The position numbers were made by a program, and so were the translations under genes. DNA of 64,000 nucleotides from Acanthococcus lagerstroemiae (Eukaryota; Arthropoda; Insecta; Hemiptera; Eriococcidae), in contig CM063108.1 in the NCBI GenBank assembly GCA_031841125.1, positions 73,194,344-73,258,343 of the forward strand, written 5' to 3'. How positions within the stretch are numbered: the stretch's first letter is position 1; each line of letters starts with the position of its first letter. The notes beneath the pieces were generated by a model. It saw only the letters and a program-made list of their open reading frames with translations. It did no database searches and was not told where the DNA came from. Shown here in pieces: positions 47,264-58,199 of the stretch.

Positions 47264-47320
47264 ACTTCGCTTCACGTTTCACGTCTGATCGTGAGTCAGA
47301 CGTGAAACGTGAAGCGAAGT
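47264..47320. repeat. Perfect 25-bp inverted repeat with 7-base loop
   Basis: The arm 47264-47288 (ACTTCGCTTCACGTTTCACG onward) is the exact complement of 47296-47320. It lies inside the CAGGGATGAGAAG element and could form a cruciform or RNA hairpin. Confidence 0.9.
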
Positions 47321-48357
47321 GAACGAAGTGATGGTCTACATGATATAATATATAATCATATAATTTGATTTGGAAGCTTTGAAATGGTAACCGTTATAAT
47401 TTTTGAACTCTATGGTCGATTTCATGCGGAATTGAGTATAATGTTTAAAAAAAAAAAAAAACCGATAGCGAAGCGCTGAAAAGCTAATGATAAGGGCAAA
47501 AAGCTGAAGCTAAGCGAATGAGATTTTTGGAAAAACTTTTAAGTTTAAGCGAATGTTTAAGCTTAACAGTTTAAGCTTCTCATCCCTGGCGGCATCGGCT
47601 GGCATTCCGGTATCTCGTTACAGACGGGTACGCATCCGTTATAATAAGCCGTTATACACCCATTCCGTTACGGTACTGGAACGGAACCAGGGCTGGAATA
47701 ACGGAATCATTTTGTTGTGGTACCCGTTATAACGTAACGTAACGTTCCGGTATTGTTACTGTTATGATAACGTTATGGCAAACTTTCTCGTTATGGTAGT
47801 AACGGTTACATAACGTTATAATGGTTCACCCCCCCTTGTAAATTTCCTTTTTTAATTTTTAATATTTCCTTGTTTTGTGACAAAGCTATAACCTAAAAAG
47901 TGAAAAGGTTTTTTTCCAACTTTTTTTTCAATCTGTTTCACAATTTTAATTTTACATTTTTGGGACAAAATTCAGAATCAAAATCAGAATTCAGACTGTT
48001 CAGAGACAAAATTCAATTCTGTGGCTCATAACATAAATTTTATGTTGGTATTGGTTGGTATAGTAGCACTAGTTAACTAGTAAGATCTATGGTTTTAACA
48101 GAATACAGAAATCAAAATATCAATCAGAATTTAGAATATTAGAAATTATTTAGAACATTAAAACAAGTATTCAAGTTTATTTTGTTTATTTTTATTATAT
48201 AAAAAAAGTAAGAAACAAAAAGAACACAAAGGGGTTATTTAATAGATAGGTACCCACTAAAAAAAAAAAAAGTCATCAATCTGCGTCATGAAAATAGACA
48301 TTGTAATTAATTTTAACTTAAGAATCATAACAAATATGGACTTAATCACCCAATCAC

Positions 48358-49778
48358 CAGTGTTGTTAGACAAAACGATTTTTGGTCATTTTGTCGGACG
48401 AGCATTTCACTTTTTTTGTTTGTTATGTCATGAGTTTTGTCATGTTTGGAGTTTTGTCATTTTGTTTTTTCATAATTTTGTTATGTCATGACAAAATTAT
48501 TTTGTCATTTTGTCATATCCACAAATTTTCAGGTATTTTACTATTTTTACATACAATCCAATCCTACCAATCACCAATGATATTTTAACAAAGGTTGCAT
48601 ACTTGGAGGCTAAAAAGAAATTGGGATTTAAACCTGCACTAGAGTGCGCTGCAAAATTGCCTACGCGGTGCGTGGTTGTTAGCGGCAGAGATGGAAAGCC
48701 ATATGATAAAACTTTTGCTAACGGCTTTAGATTCTGACCTTGGAAAATAGAACTTTAGCTTTTGCTTTTCAAATTTTTTCATATTTAGCTTTCCCTTTTG
48801 GCTTTTGCTATTCAATGCAAAAATCATAAGCTTTCAGCTTTCCGCTTTTGACTTTCAGCTTTTTTCCTAAATTTTGAATATTTTGTTATTTTGTACAACA
48901 TTATATTTTTTATAAATAGCTTTTCACAACACTGCTTACCAGTGAACACATTAACAGCACTGACCATTGAGATAATGGAAATAAAAATGAAAATTTGAAA
49001 TTATAATTTATAAATAGATAAATACTGGAAAAGCTGTAAAAAATAAAACTTTTGCTTTTGCTTTCAATCATTTGTGCGTTCTAGCTTTTGCTTTCAGCTT
49101 TTGCTTTTTAGGTATAAAACTCTTCGCTTTTGGCTTTCCGCTTTCAGCTTTTAGCTTGCTTTCCATCTCTGGTTAGCGGGTGAAAATGAGTGAGTGACCA
49201 TGTTGTGTACTTTCAAATAGAAACACTGCTATTTTTAGTAGGGTAATAAAACGAGTAAAAACTATTTTGCCAGTACACCAGTAGAACTGATTATAATTTA
49301 ATTTTTGGTGATGATGCAGTCGAATTTAGGACAAATTTTCTTTGAAAGTGAATTTTGAATTGACTTCATGATAGTTGAAGTTTGCTACACGCTTCCAGTA
49401 AATCATACGTGATCACTCCTCTGGCTTGGGTTGACTTCTTAAGTTTTGACTGATGGCTAATAGCTGATCACTTCTTCAACAAAAAGTGTCTGAGAAAAAA
49501 GACGTAATGCATAGGTTGGTTTAGATACATTTTCTAAGACACTAATACCATGTTCTTCTAGTCTTTCTTAACTTCTTGATCCTTGTTCTTTTCCACCAAC
49601 GTAATATTGGAATGACAAAATGTCATGACAAAATTGTTTTGTCATTGATTCATTTTTTTGTTATGTCATTTCCATTTTGTCATATGACAAAACTGAGAAA
49701 TGGTTTTGTCATCATGACAAAATTCCTAAAATTCAACTGTCATTTTGTCATTTTGTTTTGTTATGTCTAACAACACTG
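48358..49778. mobile_element. Third-level hAT-like element (CAGTGTTGTTAGACA ends)
   Basis: The left end CAGTGTTGTTAGACA is perfectly complementary to the right end TGTCTAACAACACTG. CCAATCAC flanks both sides exactly (48350-48357 and 49779-49786). The subterminal regions are packed with TTTTGTCAT / ATGACAAAA words in both orientations, reminiscent of transposase-binding arrays. No transposase frame is seen. It carries the element 48686-49171. Confidence 0.9.
48686..49171. mobile_element. Innermost hAT-like MITE (CAGAGATGGAAAGC ends)
   Basis: The left end CAGAGATGGAAAGC and right end GCTTTCCATCTCTG are perfectly complementary. GTTAGCGG flanks both sides exactly (48678-48685 and 49172-49179). 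The interior is a degenerate array of CTTTTGCTTT / TTTCAGCTTT words. Length 486 bp. Confidence 0.9.
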
Positions 49779-51559
49779 CCAATCACACCAGATTCTGATG
49801 TCTGTACAACTGGAAAATCATGAGAAATCTGTAGTCTACTACTATGTTTGATCAACAAGAAAAAATTAATAAAGTTAGAATTGAAAATAGCTACAAAGTA
49901 CAAACCTTGGCGACTTCAATCTCAATTTTCAAACTGAAACTGCACTTGGGTACTGAAGAAGTGAAGATGCAAGATGATCATTATTAATCAAACAATATCA
50001 ACTTATTATTCTTATCATCTTATCAACTCATTCAAAGGATGGACGGTTGGCAATTTCCAGATTTTTCAATTTTCAATATATTTTTTTTTAATGCAGTAAA
50101 ATAACGAGACAAATTGCATTTGTTACGATATCGTAACGAATTGTTAAACGTGATCAAATTACCGTAACGTAACGTAACTTAACGCTTAAACGTTTTGTTC
50201 CGTTATGTAACCGTTACCGTAACCGTTACCAATAACGTGTTTCCAGCCCTGAACGGAACATAACGGAATTTACATTGATAACGTAACTAAAATACCTATC
50301 TATAACTGAAACGACAAAAAAATAAAGGTATAAACTTTTTTCTTTTTTTAAATTTAAAACTTGCACGATGCACGTTGCACTTCTCACTATTCGCACTATA
50401 CTGTTTACTGTCAGACTGTCACGCTGTCGCCTGCAGGGTTGCAAAAAAAAAAAAACAGTTTTTTTAAAAGAACAAAAAACATGTTATTTTAGTTTAAAAC
50501 GTTTTTAGGGTCGGCTAAACCCTATTGCAACCCCCTTTTTTTTTTTTATTTAGTGCTTCAAGTTGTTCCAGTACTCAGACATTATCAAGTGGTAATATGG
50601 ATGGCTTTGCAGGATGTTTATTATTGATGAATATAGAGTGCGTTAATATTTAGCAGAATTCAGACGATAGGAAATAGGAATTGCAGCATTTGCCGACCCT
50701 AGTCGTGCAGCATTTGCTGCTTGGTTTTGTTTAAAACGTGTGTTTTTTTAGAATGTTCAATATTGGTGTTTTAAACGTGTTTAAAACAGTTGTTTTTTAA
50801 ATTTTTTCTGTAAAGAGTGTTTTAAACGTAAATTCGCACAATTCGCGTGGAATCTAAAGATGTCATCAGTCACAGGAAGTTTCCTGAGTTCCGAAGATCA
50901 CTGATTCAAAATAAGTCTAAATATCCAAATTGGAATGGAAGAATGAAGCCGGTCAATACACACAAAAATAGGTCCTAAAGTAAACGTGCAAAAAGTCTTT
51001 TTTTTGCAGGCGAACATTGCAACATTATTTGATGATAGTGTCTATATAAGTGGAAAACATTTTTTGGTTCGTAAAAGAGTTGCAGTTGTTGCAGTTTTAT
51101 CTTCTAAAAGACAAAAATAGTGCAATATTAATGGGGGGGGCGGAATATTTCGCAAAAATTTTGGAAATTAGCCACATATCTTGAACATGGTCTGAAAAAG
51201 CAGAGAACATGCCAAAACATACTACCTCTAGTATATACTTTTAAACTTATAACCAAAATATGCCAAAATAATGTGCTTGATCAAGTGTGGGTGAGGCTCA
51301 TTCTTCTTGAAATTCTATGAATCACAAACATAACATGGATATTCTCTGTCTACTTCAACAGAAAAAAAAAAGTGCAAAGCATATTTTCCGGAATCCCTTC
51401 TCATCACCCGTGCTTTCTCCCTTTTTTAAAGCGAAAAAATCATTCAAGTTATTAGGTAATTGCTTTCTTCAAGCTTTCATTGTGTCTTTCAAGAGAACAA
51501 GGATTTTTCTCATTGTTTCAAGGGATAATGTCATATGTCACCAAGTTGACTGAGAAAAT

Positions 51560-52227
51560 AATTATAGTCTGGTCCAGTTAAGAAACTTAATAATAATAAT
51601 TATAATAATAATTGTTTTCCGTTTTCTGTTGTCCATGTTTAGTGAATATATTTGTTATTGTCTGTGCTCTGCTTATTTCTTATTTCTTATTTTCTTGCGG
51701 TTTTATCTTCTATTATTTCAAGTTTAGTGCCTAAAAGTGAGTCGAGTTACCTTTATATTTACTTATCTATTATTTATTATACTGTGTACTATTACTGCTT
51801 TATTTACGGCTTAAATCTGTTCTCATATATTTATTTCCTATTTTCCTCTTTTATTTTTTACATGCCTGTTGCACGTTATTATGTTATTTCTACAAGTGGT
51901 AATATCATACTTTGTTATTATTATTCCTTTGTTGATTGAATCTCCACTTATACCTATACAATTCACTATAAACTTTATTTACTATTATATAAATTTTCTT
52001 AAATTGTTACCTAAACGCCCAACGATACCACCTAATAATTTGAACGCACGCTCGATCTGTTAGTTGCTTATGTACATGGTTATTTTTCTTATTTATTTCT
52101 AGGGCCTACATGTTTATTTTTTATTATTATTCTCACATCCCGCTCGCGTCTTAGGCGCTTAGGGGCGTTACGTGTATTTCTATATTTTGTTTATTATTGC
52201 CCAATAAAAGCTTATTCAATTCAATTC

Positions 52228-52258
<31 letters not shown>

Positions 52259-52270
52259 GTAATAATAATA
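51560..52270 (+). mobile_element. Probable 3' end of a non-LTR retrotransposon with (AAT)n tail
   Basis: AATAAA at 52203 is followed by AAGCTTATTCAATTCAATTC and then (AAT)n to about 52270. This arrangement is typical of LINE 3' ends that finish in a microsatellite. Upstream AT-rich sequence lacks a recognisable reverse transcriptase, and the start is uncertain. Confidence 0.4.
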
Positions 52271-52699
52271 GTTTTAAACAAGTGGCCAATTACGACATGA
52301 ATAAATTAGAAGAATTGATAGAAATGGTGCGCGGAAAAACCTGTCTCTATGACTTGGGACGTAGGGATTATAAAAATGTAAAATTAAAAAATGATATTTG
52401 GCGTGAAACGGCGGAATGGAGCTACCCAATGACGTCGATTCCTTTTTCTTCTTCGACGCGTCAGTAAATATACAGGGTATTCCACGAAAGTTACCCCCCC
52501 CCCATTTTCCCCCCGAACCGATTGGCGGATCTTTGCCGGACAAATTGCCATCTTCCTGCGGTAAGGTCTAGTTTCTCTAGGACTTGAAACATTTTCTCCC
52601 CCATTTATAGGAGGCTGTAACGCGCCACCAATTTCGGAATCCTAAATGGAAAGGTATGCCTTTATGCACATCGCTGGAAAGAGCATATCCTGCAAAATA

Positions 52700-53140
52700 C
52701 GAATCCGTGAAAAAATTTCAAAATGCATCAATTTTGGGGGGCAGGGGGCCTAAAGATGACCAAAATCCATCAAAAATCAAAGTGCCATAACCTAGCAAAC
52801 AAATGATTGAAAGAGGGGTTTTCAAGGTCACGAATTCCGAATATATGATTAAACCCGGTTTAGGGCTTTAAAATCCAAATTTTCAACCTAAAATTGATTC
52901 CATATTCACAAATTTTTGACTTTCTGAATGCAGATTAATAATGTGGCTTCACGCACATTGTTGAATAGGGAACTTCCTCCAGAGTATGAAACCATGCAAA
53001 AAATTTCAAAATTCATCAAATTTGGGGTAAGGAGCCTAGAGATGACCAAAATCCGTCCAAAATTGAAATATTATGACCTAGCAAACAGACTATCGAAAAG
53101 GGGGTTTTCGAGGTCGCTGATTCCTAATATCACACGGAAA
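52700..53140. repeat. Two diverged tandem units
   Basis: Each unit reads AAAATTTCAAAATnCATCAA(A/T)TTTGGGG, then GGAGCCTA(G)AGATGACCAAAATCC, AAATTGAAAT(A), ACCTAGCAAAC and GGGGTTTTC(A/G)AGGTC. The units begin at about 52710 and 53005 (spacing about 295 bp). They are followed at 53150-53560 by shorter repeats of the GGAATTTCATCGGAA / AAAAATTCCGATAA type. Confidence 0.65.
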
Positions 53141-54113
53141 AATATCCGCTGATTTTTAAGGAATTTCACCGGAGTTTTGTTGGGAAAAAATTCCAAGAAT
53201 TTCCAAAGAATTTTTTTGGAAACGTCGGGAAAAAATATTGGATGATTTTTAAGGAATTTCATCGAAAATTGTTGGAAAAAATTCCGATAACGTCCGAAGA
53301 ATCTCATCGGAAATCTTTAGTAAACATTTCCAATGATTTCTAAGAAATTCCATCAAAATTCTTCAAGAAAATTTTTCGATAATTTTTGAAGTATTTCTGG
53401 GAAATATACTCGGGAAGAATCTCCGATCAATTTTAGGGAATTTTATGGGAACTCGGAAAAAATCTCCGATAAATTTTAAGGAATTTTATCGGAAACTGTT
53501 GGAAACTAATTCCGATAATGTCCAAAGAATCTCATCGAAAATCCTTAGAAAAATTATTACAAACTGAGCTATGCATAGATCGAACTTCCATTTTTCATAG
53601 AACCGCGAGCTATACGTATCAAGGCAGCGCTAGAACAGTAGAACTTCCAAAGTTCCAAGATGACCAAAATACTCATTCATAAGTCATATGTCCTAGAATG
53701 CAATGGCAATGATACATACATCGAGTCATTGATCTGCACATACATATAAAAAAGTGCAGTAAAGCTTCCTCACTCTCACTCCAACATCCAACTTTCTGAG
53801 GTGCACGGTGCACAGTGCACTGCCTCAGTGCTCAGTGCCACTACCCACGTACCCACCTACAACTACAAGCTCCAACAAATTTATATTTTACTGCATGAAT
53901 CTGAATAAAACACATAAGAACAAAAACCACAGAACCTGCCACGGCAGTTGTAGAATCATTTTAAAATCCTGAGTGTAACGGTTACATAACGTAACGGAAC
54001 CGAAACGAAAATTTTTGTATCGTAACGGAAGAACCATAACCAAAACATTTTGTTCCGGGTACGGGTCTGACCGAAACAAAAAGCTTTTCCGGTATGCCAG
54101 CCCTGGTGGCATG

Positions 54114-57100
54114 AGGATTTATGTGACGACTTGAAAATTTTATGATGCTTGTATACTGTACCTTGTTTCTCTCTTGACTAATATACGACTGGTCTCTGGT
54201 TGCTAAACCGTGCTTGGCTGACTGGATCTATTTTCTAAGTTCAAATTTCTCGTATAAAGCATATATCTCACGTTTCTCTGAAAATTCTGGTATCTTCCCA
54301 TTATTGATGTCTTCTTTATGAATTTTTTATGAAATTCTATTGTGTACTAGTAAAATAATTGCTTTACTATAGGTAGCCTTATTAATCTCGTTAATTTAAT
54401 TTATAGCATATTTTTGTACCTTACTTTAGTCAGTATGGCGTTTTGGTTGACTTCTAAAGTTTAATTAGCAAATCTACTTGCTTGCTTTCAGAGATAAGTT
54501 CCAAGTTATTGAATGTATCAATATCTGTAATTATCTTTTCTTTTTAGCTCCTCCGTCATAGTAAGTACACCTGGAGAGGATTAATGACCCTACAACATAC
54601 CACGAACACATACAAGATCTGATTGCAGAGGGTCCAACTTGAAAAATTTTCACAGATCCGTATATTGAGGAGTGTAAGCTTTCAATCGGTGTCCGCGTGA
54701 AGACATATCCTAGACTTAACATTTTTACTCTCGTGGACCGTGTCAATTACCCCCCCCCCCCCATAGACGAGGTGACAAACATTATTGTGCCAGTAAAGCC
54801 TTCTTTGAGTACGCTGGTCGGCCTCTTTTTTCCCTTTGGCCCAGTGCTCAAATATTACGAAAACAATTTTTAATGTGAGAAGCCCATCGGGGGTCGGTCT
54901 GGTCGGAAACATGAAATTTTTAAAAACACAGATCAAATAAGGACCACTCAAATGGATATTTTGGATTACTGAATTCGAAAATTGAATCAGATTTTCAATC
55001 CGACTCGTATTTGGGACTAATATTTCCAATGTGTAGGAATATGGAGAAATGCTCAAATTTTGAAAATCAAAAAAATTGAGATGACCACCCATTCTTCATC
55101 AGCTTTTCTCGCTGAGTTCAAACTCGTTGTCTAAATCCACCGCTGGCCCTCCATTTTGTAAATACAATCAAAAATGTGGTTATAGAAGTGGGGGGGGGGG
55201 CAATATAGTAGATCAAACATTGAGTGAGAATCAATTTTGACGATGGATTTGAATTAGTCACGAAAAGTTGAATAATTTTCACCAGATCCAATACAGTGTT
55301 GAATGGGCAGGTATGAAGTATTCGTGTACACATTTTAAGCCGTGTAAAAATGTATCAGTTGTCGCTCACGTCGTATTTTTGTCGCGCTATTGCGACGTGC
55401 AGGGGTCTGTCGTTGGAACGTTCTTTTTTGGCAGGCCAGATATTTTATCCCATTTCTTTTTTAATATAGAAACCTACACTCTTTAATTTATTTTTTTAAT
55501 TCTCCATAATAATACGGAAAATTCCAATTTTGTTTTTAAAACAAATGCTTCCCTCATTTGCATTATCTCTAATAAGCCAATTATATCCAACTTTATTTTA
55601 GCTAACCCTTGTTCAAATTCGTATAGTCTTGCTTTGTTACTTATATCTTTGCAATTGAAGTTATTATTTTTATTACCTGGTTTCTGAAATTGTTTTTAGT
55701 GATTCTGAATTCATGGCCTGTTTGGTTGGGGGTTGTGCGAACACCGTTTTTTCCCCTTTGTATTTAACAGAAAGTTTTTAAAATTTAGTTTTCGAAACTT
55801 AGACGTAGTTCGTAGTTGTACGTTTACAAAAACTATTTTTTTTAAATTTTTTTTTTATTTTAACGAGACACGTAACGCCTGTAGGCCATGATCTCGGTAT
55901 CTACATCTTATTTGTTAAATTACATCTAGCTTATTAAATTAGTTATAAAATTAGTCTAGATAAGGTGTGAGAGATTGTTGCGATTTATGAGGGTAATCAG
56001 AATTTTTACTATGTATTATTACACCTATTTTTCTAAGCTTTTATGCCTTTTTGTTTCGACGAATAAAATTCCACTCTGATAAACTTAACAGCAATTTAAA
56101 AAATGTTACTAAACTTTAAAAGAATGATTTTATTTAATTGTCTAGATGTTTAGGCGTAAGACTGAAATTGTAATTAGAAAAATATATATTAAGTGAATTG
56201 CCAACAGTTTTTATGTAATGTAAAATTTTGATTCAACCTAGCCATTGCTATTCATCGCAGTATGAATGGATGAAGGACTAACTTTTGTCAATAGGTACTT
56301 TGAGTTCAGAAGCAAACAAATCGTCCTCGCGTAGATATGAAATTTTAAGCTTCAAAATAATTGACTCAGCTTCAAAATCGAATTTCCATCAGGTAACTGT
56401 TATACATATTATATCTATTGTAGGATTCTAATTTACCTAGGCTGCAAGTTACAAAAATTAACGCGAAAAATTTGTGAGCCTATCGTACATTTAATTTTTG
56501 GTTGAGATTTATTTTACAGCATCACAATAATACTGGTAGCTGTCATCTCTGCGTTACAAAATAGTACATCAGTTTCCAATTTTTGCGCATCATCGTTTAT
56601 TTCTTCAATTTTGTCATGAATCATTGATCATTATTTTTTATTCTGGTGAAAATAGTCGGTTTTAAAATATCATAACTGGTACTTTCTTTAATAAAATGTA
56701 GTGTATGAAAACGAAAAACAATTACACAATTAGTCAGAATCTGGACTACATCTGGAGCTTGGTTCAATTTCCAGTTATCACCATGCAGTCCAGCCAGACA
56801 TAACTGTTTAAACTCAGTGTACAATGAAGGTCCTTTTTCCGTTCGCTATTCAAAAAATAAACAAAAAACAAATAACGAAAAAAAAAACCGGAAAATTTTT
56901 CGTTTTCGTTATGTTTTTTCAGTTCTGTTTCAAAGCTCAAATTTTGCTACGTTATTTGAAGTCAATTTTGTTATGTTTTAATTTCGTTTTTCGTTTCTTT
57001 AGAGAATATCGTTCTGTTATGTTTTTCAGCCTCTAAAAAATACCGTTATTTTTTCGTTATTTCGTTTTGGTTACGTTACGTTTTCCATCACTGTAGACTG
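54114..57100. other. Non-coding stretch with a retrotransposon relic
   Basis: Apart from the endonuclease relic at 55515-55682 no coding sequence was recognised. The 136-codon minus frame at 54682-55092 shows no family motif. Poly-C and poly-G runs occur at 54753-54761 and 55191-55200. Confidence 0.4.
55515..55682 (-). pseudogene. LINE endonuclease N-terminal relic
   Basis: The minus-strand reading gives KDISNKARLYEFEQGLAKIK then LDIIGLLEI, matching the opening of RTE-like endonucleases (ARLxELExxLxxIxxDIIGLSEV). The frame has no start and no continuation. Confidence 0.5.
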
Positions 57101-57129
57101 TAGAGGAGTGGATTCGTGGTAATGTTACC

Positions 57130-57332
57130 GAAGAAGCGCTTCGTTATAAAATACTGTTTAGTGGTGCTATCTGTGCGCGAAGTTTACAGCTTCTGGACTA
57201 ACCCCGCTTTGGAATAGGAATGAAAAATTACAATATCGAGTTATTCAGTTTTTATGATATAATTTCCGGTTATTCAATGTTCGAAAAACGAGCTACCTTT
57301 ATCGACGAGCTTTGTGTTACTTTAGACCCACA

Positions 57333-57371
<39 letters not shown>
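57130..57371 (+). mobile_element. Possible LINE 3' tail ending in (AAT)n
   Basis: A short open stretch (ELFSFYDIISGYSMFEKRAT, ending LDPQ) runs directly into (AAT)n at 57333-57371. This looks like the terminus of a non-LTR element, but no catalytic region is left, so the assignment is weak. The repeat itself is clear. Confidence 0.3.
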
Positions 57372-57372
<1 letters not shown>

Positions 57373-57552
57373 TGTAATTGTGTATGTACCCCTATTTATC
57401 CCCTATCAAGATTCCATACTCCGAGTATCAAAATCAACAACGTTTACTCGAAATTCACGCAATAATTAAAAGGTAAAACTACCATAAAATCAAAATTCAA
57501 AAATTGAACTTGTCACTAAACAGTAAAATGATAATAAGCTTTATATGGACTA

Positions 57553-57866
57553 TAGTCTGTTCCAAATAAGAGACTCCTTAACAGAAAGAGAGCATCACAC
57601 ACTGAACGTGTTTTGTGTGTTGTGACGCATCCCTTCTCCTCAGTTATTACAATTGCAAAAACATGATGAAACATTTAAATAATTATTCATAAAAGTAACT
57701 TTTGAGCAGAGTATAATGAATACGATAACAAGTGAATTTCCTTCTGCATATGCGTCAATGCGCTTCAGTCGCCTTAGTGTGAACATTTTCCGTTTCCTCT
57801 CCCCTGTGCCGTCGAATCGTGCAGTGACGTCATTTCGTTAAGGCGTCTCTTATTTGGAACAGACTA
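57553..57866. mobile_element. Tc1/mariner-type MITE with 22-bp perfect terminal repeats
   Basis: TAGTCTGTTCCAAATAAGAG(AC) at the left is exactly complementary to the right end, and TA dinucleotides flank both sides (57551-57552 and 57867-57868). Length 314 bp, non-coding. Confidence 0.8.
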
Positions 57867-58065
57867 TAACCTCGTTTTCAAATTGGCTAGAAAAAACATA
57901 AAGTTTTAGATATCCTGGATAGAGGTGTTCCGAATGAGATTTCGACAGTCTGTCGTAGTATACTTGTGAAGTACCACTTCTATCACCAGAATTCGTTGCT
58001 AACTCATTAATTTTTTCATTTTTCGGACTTACCCTCTAGTTTGGAATTGACGTCTTCATATTCAC

Positions 58066-58195
58066 GTTGAAAAAAGCTTATCAGTAAACGCTATCTGTCA
58101 TATAGTTTTTACATGGCTGTTGAACTTCGAATCACGTGTTCTTTAAAAGCGGATTTTGCTAGTTGGTTCCCTTTTGCTGAATAGCATCCAACCCT
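58066..58195 (+). repeat. Copy of the 7440-8060 dispersed repeat
   Basis: It contains GAAAAAAGCTTATCAGTAAACGC, then CATATAGTTT, GTTGAACTTCGAATCA, GTGTTCTTTAAAAG and TTCCCTTTTGCTGAATAGCA, in the same order as the minus-strand copy at 8615-8830. Confidence 0.65.
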
Positions 58196-58199
58196 TCGG

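Larger units (their letters stand above)
46556..47588. mobile_element. hAT-like element with CAGGGATGAGAAG ends, interrupted near its left tip
   Basis: Removing the MITE at 46559-46954 and one CAG restores a left end CAGGGATGAGAAGTTTAAGC that mirrors the right end GTTTAAGCTTCTCATCCCTG. The outer flanks GCGGCATC (46548-46555 and 47589-47596) are an exact 8-bp duplication. The interior has many CTTAAG/GCTTAA words and a perfect 25-bp inverted repeat at 47264-47320. No transposase. Confidence 0.87.
47688..50251. mobile_element. hAT-like element inserted in the outer copy (CAGGGCTGGAATAACGG type)
   Basis: The left end CAGGGCTGGAATAACGG and right end AACGTGTTTCCAGCCCTG are inverted repeats. AACGGAAC flanks both sides exactly (47680-47687 and 50252-50259). 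The termini are rich in CGTTAC/GTAACG words like the outer element, so the two belong to related families. It carries the element 48358-49778. Confidence 0.88.
47596..54105. mobile_element. Outer hAT-like element (CAGGGCTGGCATACCGG type), heavily loaded with insertions
   Basis: The right end GGTATGCCAGCCCTG (to 54105) pairs with a damaged left end CGGCTGGCATTCCGG at 47596. The flanks GCGGCAT(C) and GTGGCATG are similar but not identical, so the target duplication has decayed. Both internal edges carry the CCGTTAC/GTAACG-rich sequence typical of this family. It contains the element 47688-50251, a LINE tail ending near 52270, and tandem units at 52700-53560. Its left end abuts the duplication of the CAGGGATGAGAAG element. 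Confidence 0.65.

Noticed and set aside
48370..49765. Repeated TTTTGTCAT words as a CRISPR-like array
   Set aside because: The words occur in both orientations with irregular spacing inside a transposon with inverted ends; there are no regular spacers.
54682..55092. 136-codon minus-strand frame
   Set aside because: No family resemblance and no splice or start context; it contains a poly-Gly run from a poly-C tract.
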